A DNA stretch of 64,000 nt from positions 224,339-288,338 of the forward strand of contig NZ_FNCO01000009.1 of assembly GCF_900100795.1 (NCBI RefSeq). Reading direction: 5' to 3'. Origin of the DNA: Pseudomonas abietaniphila (GTDB lineage Bacteria; Pseudomonadota; Gammaproteobacteria; Pseudomonadales; Pseudomonadaceae). A model generated the notes under the pieces. The model saw nothing but the letters and a program-made list of their open reading frames with translations. It was not told the origin of the DNA and searched no databases. This document shows positions 61,856-64,000 of the stretch, piece after piece; the first letter of the stretch is position 1; each line of letters opens with the position of its first letter. The translations under genes were made by a program, and so were the position numbers.

Positions 61856-63487
61856 ATGACTATGCGCAATCTCTCGATCAGCCGGCGTTTGTGGCTGATC
61901 CTTATCGTCGCTGTTTTGATGTTGTTCACGCTGGCCGTGGCCATGCTCAAACAGATCCACGACGACCTCTACGACGCCAAGGCGCAGAAAACCATGCATG
62001 TGGTGCAGACCGCCAGCGGCCTGCTCGACTACTACCATGGCCTGGAAAGCGCCGGAACGCTGACCCGAGAACAGGCCCAGCAGCAGGCGATGGATGCCAT
62101 TCGCGGCTTGCGCTACAACCAGACCGACTATTTCTGGATCAACGATCTGCGCCCGGTGATGATCATGCACCCGGCCAACCCCAAGCTGGTGGGCCAGGAC
62201 CTGTCGGGCGTCAAAGACCCCGATGGTTTTCAGGTCTTCAACGAGATGGTCACGCTGGCCAAGGCCAAGGGTGCCGGCATGGTCAACTATCGCTGGCCGA
62301 AGCCGGGAGCCAGCGATGCCGTTCAAAAAACTTCCTACATCTCGTTGTTCACGCCATGGGGCTGGATCATCGGCTCCGGCGTGTATGTGGACGATGTGCA
62401 GGCCGAGTTCCAGCAACAGGTGATCAAGGCGCTGTCGATCAGCATCGGCATCATTCTGGTCATGGCCCTGCTGCTGACGCTCATTGGCCGCAGCATTGCG
62501 GGCCCACTGAAGAACACCGTCGACGCGATGGCCAATATCGCCAGCGGCGAAAGTGACCTGACCCGTAGCCTGGAAACACAGGGCAATGACGAGATCACGC
62601 AACTGGCCACTCATTTCAACGCCTTCACCGCAAAACTGCGCCGGGTCGTCGGCGAGCTTCAACTGTCGGCCGTCGGGCTGGGTCAGGCGTCCAGCGACCT
62701 GGGCACCAACGCCGTGCAGGCGCAGGAACGAAGCCAGCAGCAGTCGCTGCAGATGGAACAGGTCGCCACGGCGGTCAACGAAGTGACCTATGGCGTCCAG
62801 GACGTGGCAAAAAATGCCGAGCACGCCGCCAGCGAGATGCGCAATGCCGAGTCCCAGGCGCAACAAGGTCAGGCGAATATCGACAGCAGCCTGAAGCAGA
62901 TCGATCACCTGTCCGGCACCATCGACAAGGCGGTGGAAGTGATCCGTACGCTGTCCAGCGAAAGCACGCAGATCGGCGGCGTACTGGAAGTCATCAGCTC
63001 CATCGCCGAGCAGACCAACTTACTGGCGCTGAACGCGGCGATTGAAGCGGCGCGGGCGGGTGATCAGGGCCGAGGGTTTGCGGTGGTGGCCGACGAAGTC
63101 CGCTTGCTGGCGCAACGCACGCAGAAGTCCACTGCTGAGATCCAGGCAATGATCGAACGCCTGCAAAGTCACTCCGACGCTGCCGTGAAGGTGATCGGCG
63201 ACAGCAGCCGCGCGTCGCAATTGACCATCGAACAGGCCAATCTGGCAGGCCAGAGCCTGACGTCGATCAGCCAGGCATTGCGCAATCTCAACGGCCTGAA
63301 TGCCTCGATCGCCAGCGCGACGCTGCAGCAGTCTCACGTTGTGGAGGACATCAACCAGAACGTCACGCAGGCGGCGCAGCTGTCGCAAAGCACGGCCGTT
63401 GCGGCCGAGCAATCCAGCGCGGCCAGTGCGCAACTCAAAGGCTTGAGTGAGCAGTTGAACGGGTTGTTGAGGCAGTTCAAGGTTTGA
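61856..63487 (+). CDS. Methyl-accepting chemotaxis protein with Cache domain
   Basis: 543 residues from ATG 61856 with GGAGTG upstream. TM1 at about 11-33; a single-Cache periplasmic domain (about 34-185) with YNQTDYFWINDLRPVMIMHP and TPWGWIIGSGVYVDDV; TM2 at about 190-208; HAMP; signalling domain with EQTNLLALNAAIEAARAGD. Cache receptors of this type often sense small carboxylates or purines; ligand here is unknown. Stands alone after the sRNA/receiver region. Confidence 0.95.
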   Translation: MTMRNLSISRRLWLILIVAVLMLFTLAVAMLKQIHDDLYDAKAQKTMHVVQTASGLLDYYHGLESAGTLTREQAQQQAMDAIRGLRYNQTDYFWINDLRPVMIMHPANPKLVGQDLSGVKDPDGFQVFNEMVTLAKAKGAGMVNYRWPKPGASDAVQKTSYISLFTPWGWIIGSGVYVDDVQAEFQQQVIKALSISIGIILVMALLLTLIGRSIAGPLKNTVDAMANIASGESDLTRSLETQGNDEITQLATHFNAFTAKLRRVVGELQLSAVGLGQASSDLGTNAVQAQERSQQQSLQMEQVATAVNEVTYGVQDVAKNAEHAASEMRNAESQAQQGQANIDSSLKQIDHLSGTIDKAVEVIRTLSSESTQIGGVLEVISSIAEQTNLLALNAAIEAARAGDQGRGFAVVADEVRLLAQRTQKSTAEIQAMIERLQSHSDAAVKVIGDSSRASQLTIEQANLAGQSLTSISQALRNLNGLNASIASATLQQSHVVEDINQNVTQAAQLSQSTAVAAEQSSAASAQLKGLSEQLNGLLRQFKV

Positions 63488-63537
63488 CGGAGCGCATGGG
63501 CCACACCCCGGATGACGCAGAGCGTCTCTGAATGTGT

Positions 63538-63645
63538 TACCACGCGGAGCGTGGGAACAATCAGCGTGCTTGCGATAGGAGTGAGCCAGTTTCATTAAAG
63601 CTGAATGAGACACCGCATTCGTCAGCAAGCTAACGCCTACAGGTT
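63538..63645. repeat. Decayed DUF1534-type and REP arms
   Basis: CACGCGGAGCGTGGGAACAATC at 63541-63562 is a copy of the repeat at 45744. AGCAAGCTAACGCCTACAGG further on resembles an inverted REP arm. No gene between the chemoreceptor and the next element. Confidence 0.5.
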
Positions 63646-63659
63646 TTTTGTTTTTTCAA

Positions 63660-63909
63660 CGATCGAGGTGTTGATCTAGGCAGCGCAAAGCGCGCTGTGG
63701 CTTTTGATCTTCGTGCCGCAGCAGCCCAGACACCACAAAACGCGACTTGGGTGCAGGCTGAACGCAGGCGGCGTGGAGTGGGCCGAGCGGCATGGATGCC
63801 GCGAGAGCCGCCCCCCGCCATGGATGGCGGATGGCGGCGGGCCCACGGAGCGTCGCCGAAGTGAAGGAACCCGACGAAGTCGGGCCCAACCAGGAGCATC
63901 AGACCTGAA
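63660..63909 (+). other. GC-rich hairpin element adjoining the IS
   Basis: Contains GCGGCATGGATGCCGC (a near palindrome), GCCATGGATGGC, and AACCCGACGAAGTCGGGCCC (GACGAAGTC core), so it should fold strongly. Several ORFs read through it with proline/arginine-rich products (for example MDAARAAPRHGWRMAA) and are doubtful. Similar GC-rich blocks recur in Pseudomonas genomes by memory. Function unknown. Confidence 0.4.
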
Positions 63910-63910
63910 C

Positions 63911-64000
63911 TGACCCCCGAAAGTTGGACACCCAGTCCAACCGAGGGGACAGCCATGACGAAGTACGATCCAGCCTTCAAACTCAAGCTGGTTAAACAAT
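63911..64000 (+). mobile_element. IS3-family insertion sequence, left end (partial)
   Basis: TGACCCCCGAAAGTTGGAC at 63911 looks like an IS3-type terminal inverted repeat, 26 bp before an orfA-like start. The element runs off the right edge, so its type and the right end cannot be checked. Confidence 0.75.
63955..64000 (+). CDS. IS3-family transposase OrfA (3' partial)
   Basis: MTKYDPAFKLKLVKQ is the start of the OrfA helix-turn-helix protein of IS3/IS150-like elements, preceded by GAGGGGAC. Only 15 codons are in the window. OrfA binds the inverted repeats and, with OrfB by frameshift, forms the transposase. Confidence 0.8.
   Translation, partial: MTKYDPAFKLKLVKQ

Noticed and set aside
61699..62556. 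285-codon plus-strand frame starting before the Cache receptor
   Set aside because: Out of frame with the chemoreceptor, which has full MCP motifs; product has no family features.

Overview
The window is chromosomal DNA of a Pseudomonas, most likely from the syringae/fluorescens lineage. Gene content and order support this: gntR-smc-zipA-ligA lies beside xdhA-xdhB-xdhC-guaD, as in P. aeruginosa. It also has a 785-residue LigA, a membrane-bound urate hydroxylase, and many Pseudomonas REP/REPIN palindromes. Repeats of the kind read as DUF1534 ORFs in P. syringae, and codon use is GC-rich. No tRNA or rRNA gene, CRISPR array or prophage was seen. The right edge cuts into an IS3-family element.

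Layout. 1-3.0 kb: two PotB/PotC-type ABC permeases (the first cut by the left edge) and a PLP aminotransferase. 3.0-3.45 kb: a 154-bp tandem repeat. 3.5-6.4 kb: AraC regulator, hexapeptide acetyltransferase, alpha/beta hydrolase. 6.8-12.0 kb: a 2-deoxyribose regulon (deoC, deoR, deoX, deoP, deoK) with two copies of an operator resembling the enterobacterial DeoR site. 12.0-13.1 kb: degenerate DNA with gene remnants and a 37-bp minisatellite. 13.1-20.3 kb: AraC regulator, chemoreceptor, LysR/PhzF pair, TetR/MFS pair. 20.4-23.1 kb: Rap1a/Tai-like protein, type I pantothenate kinase, dmeF-dmeR metal efflux. 23.3-26.6 kb: DUF347 membrane protein, small lipoprotein, OmpR/kinase two-component system. 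27.2 kb: SRP 4.5S RNA gene (minus strand). 27.5-31.1 kb: acetyltransferase, GAF-EAL phosphodiesterase, zinc metallopeptidase. 31.2-39.1 kb: ligA, zipA, smc and a GntR gene.

39.3-57.4 kb is a nearly complete purine-degradation region: xdhABC, guaD, a GntR/FCD regulator, an AzgA-type purine permease, a LysE exporter, hiuH, puuE, uraD, alc, allA, puuD, a urate/xanthine permease and a Tsx-like porin. Together they can take guanine through xanthine, urate, 5-hydroxyisourate, OHCU, allantoin, allantoate and ureidoglycolate to glyoxylate plus urea. Four TTGTAYACAA-like palindromes sit in the two divergent intergenic regions (gntR/permease and hiuH/puuE) and suggest one shared regulator. Three 135-bp REPINs of one family separate the transcription units.

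57.5-64 kb: small membrane protein, a second DUF347 protein, DUF808 protein, TetR regulator, a stand-alone receiver protein, a Cache chemoreceptor, and the start of the IS3 element. Upstream of the receiver gene lies a candidate GGA-rich small RNA (about 61438-61595, minus strand) with GGA in two hairpin loops and a strong terminator. It is the most interesting undescribed-looking signal in the window.
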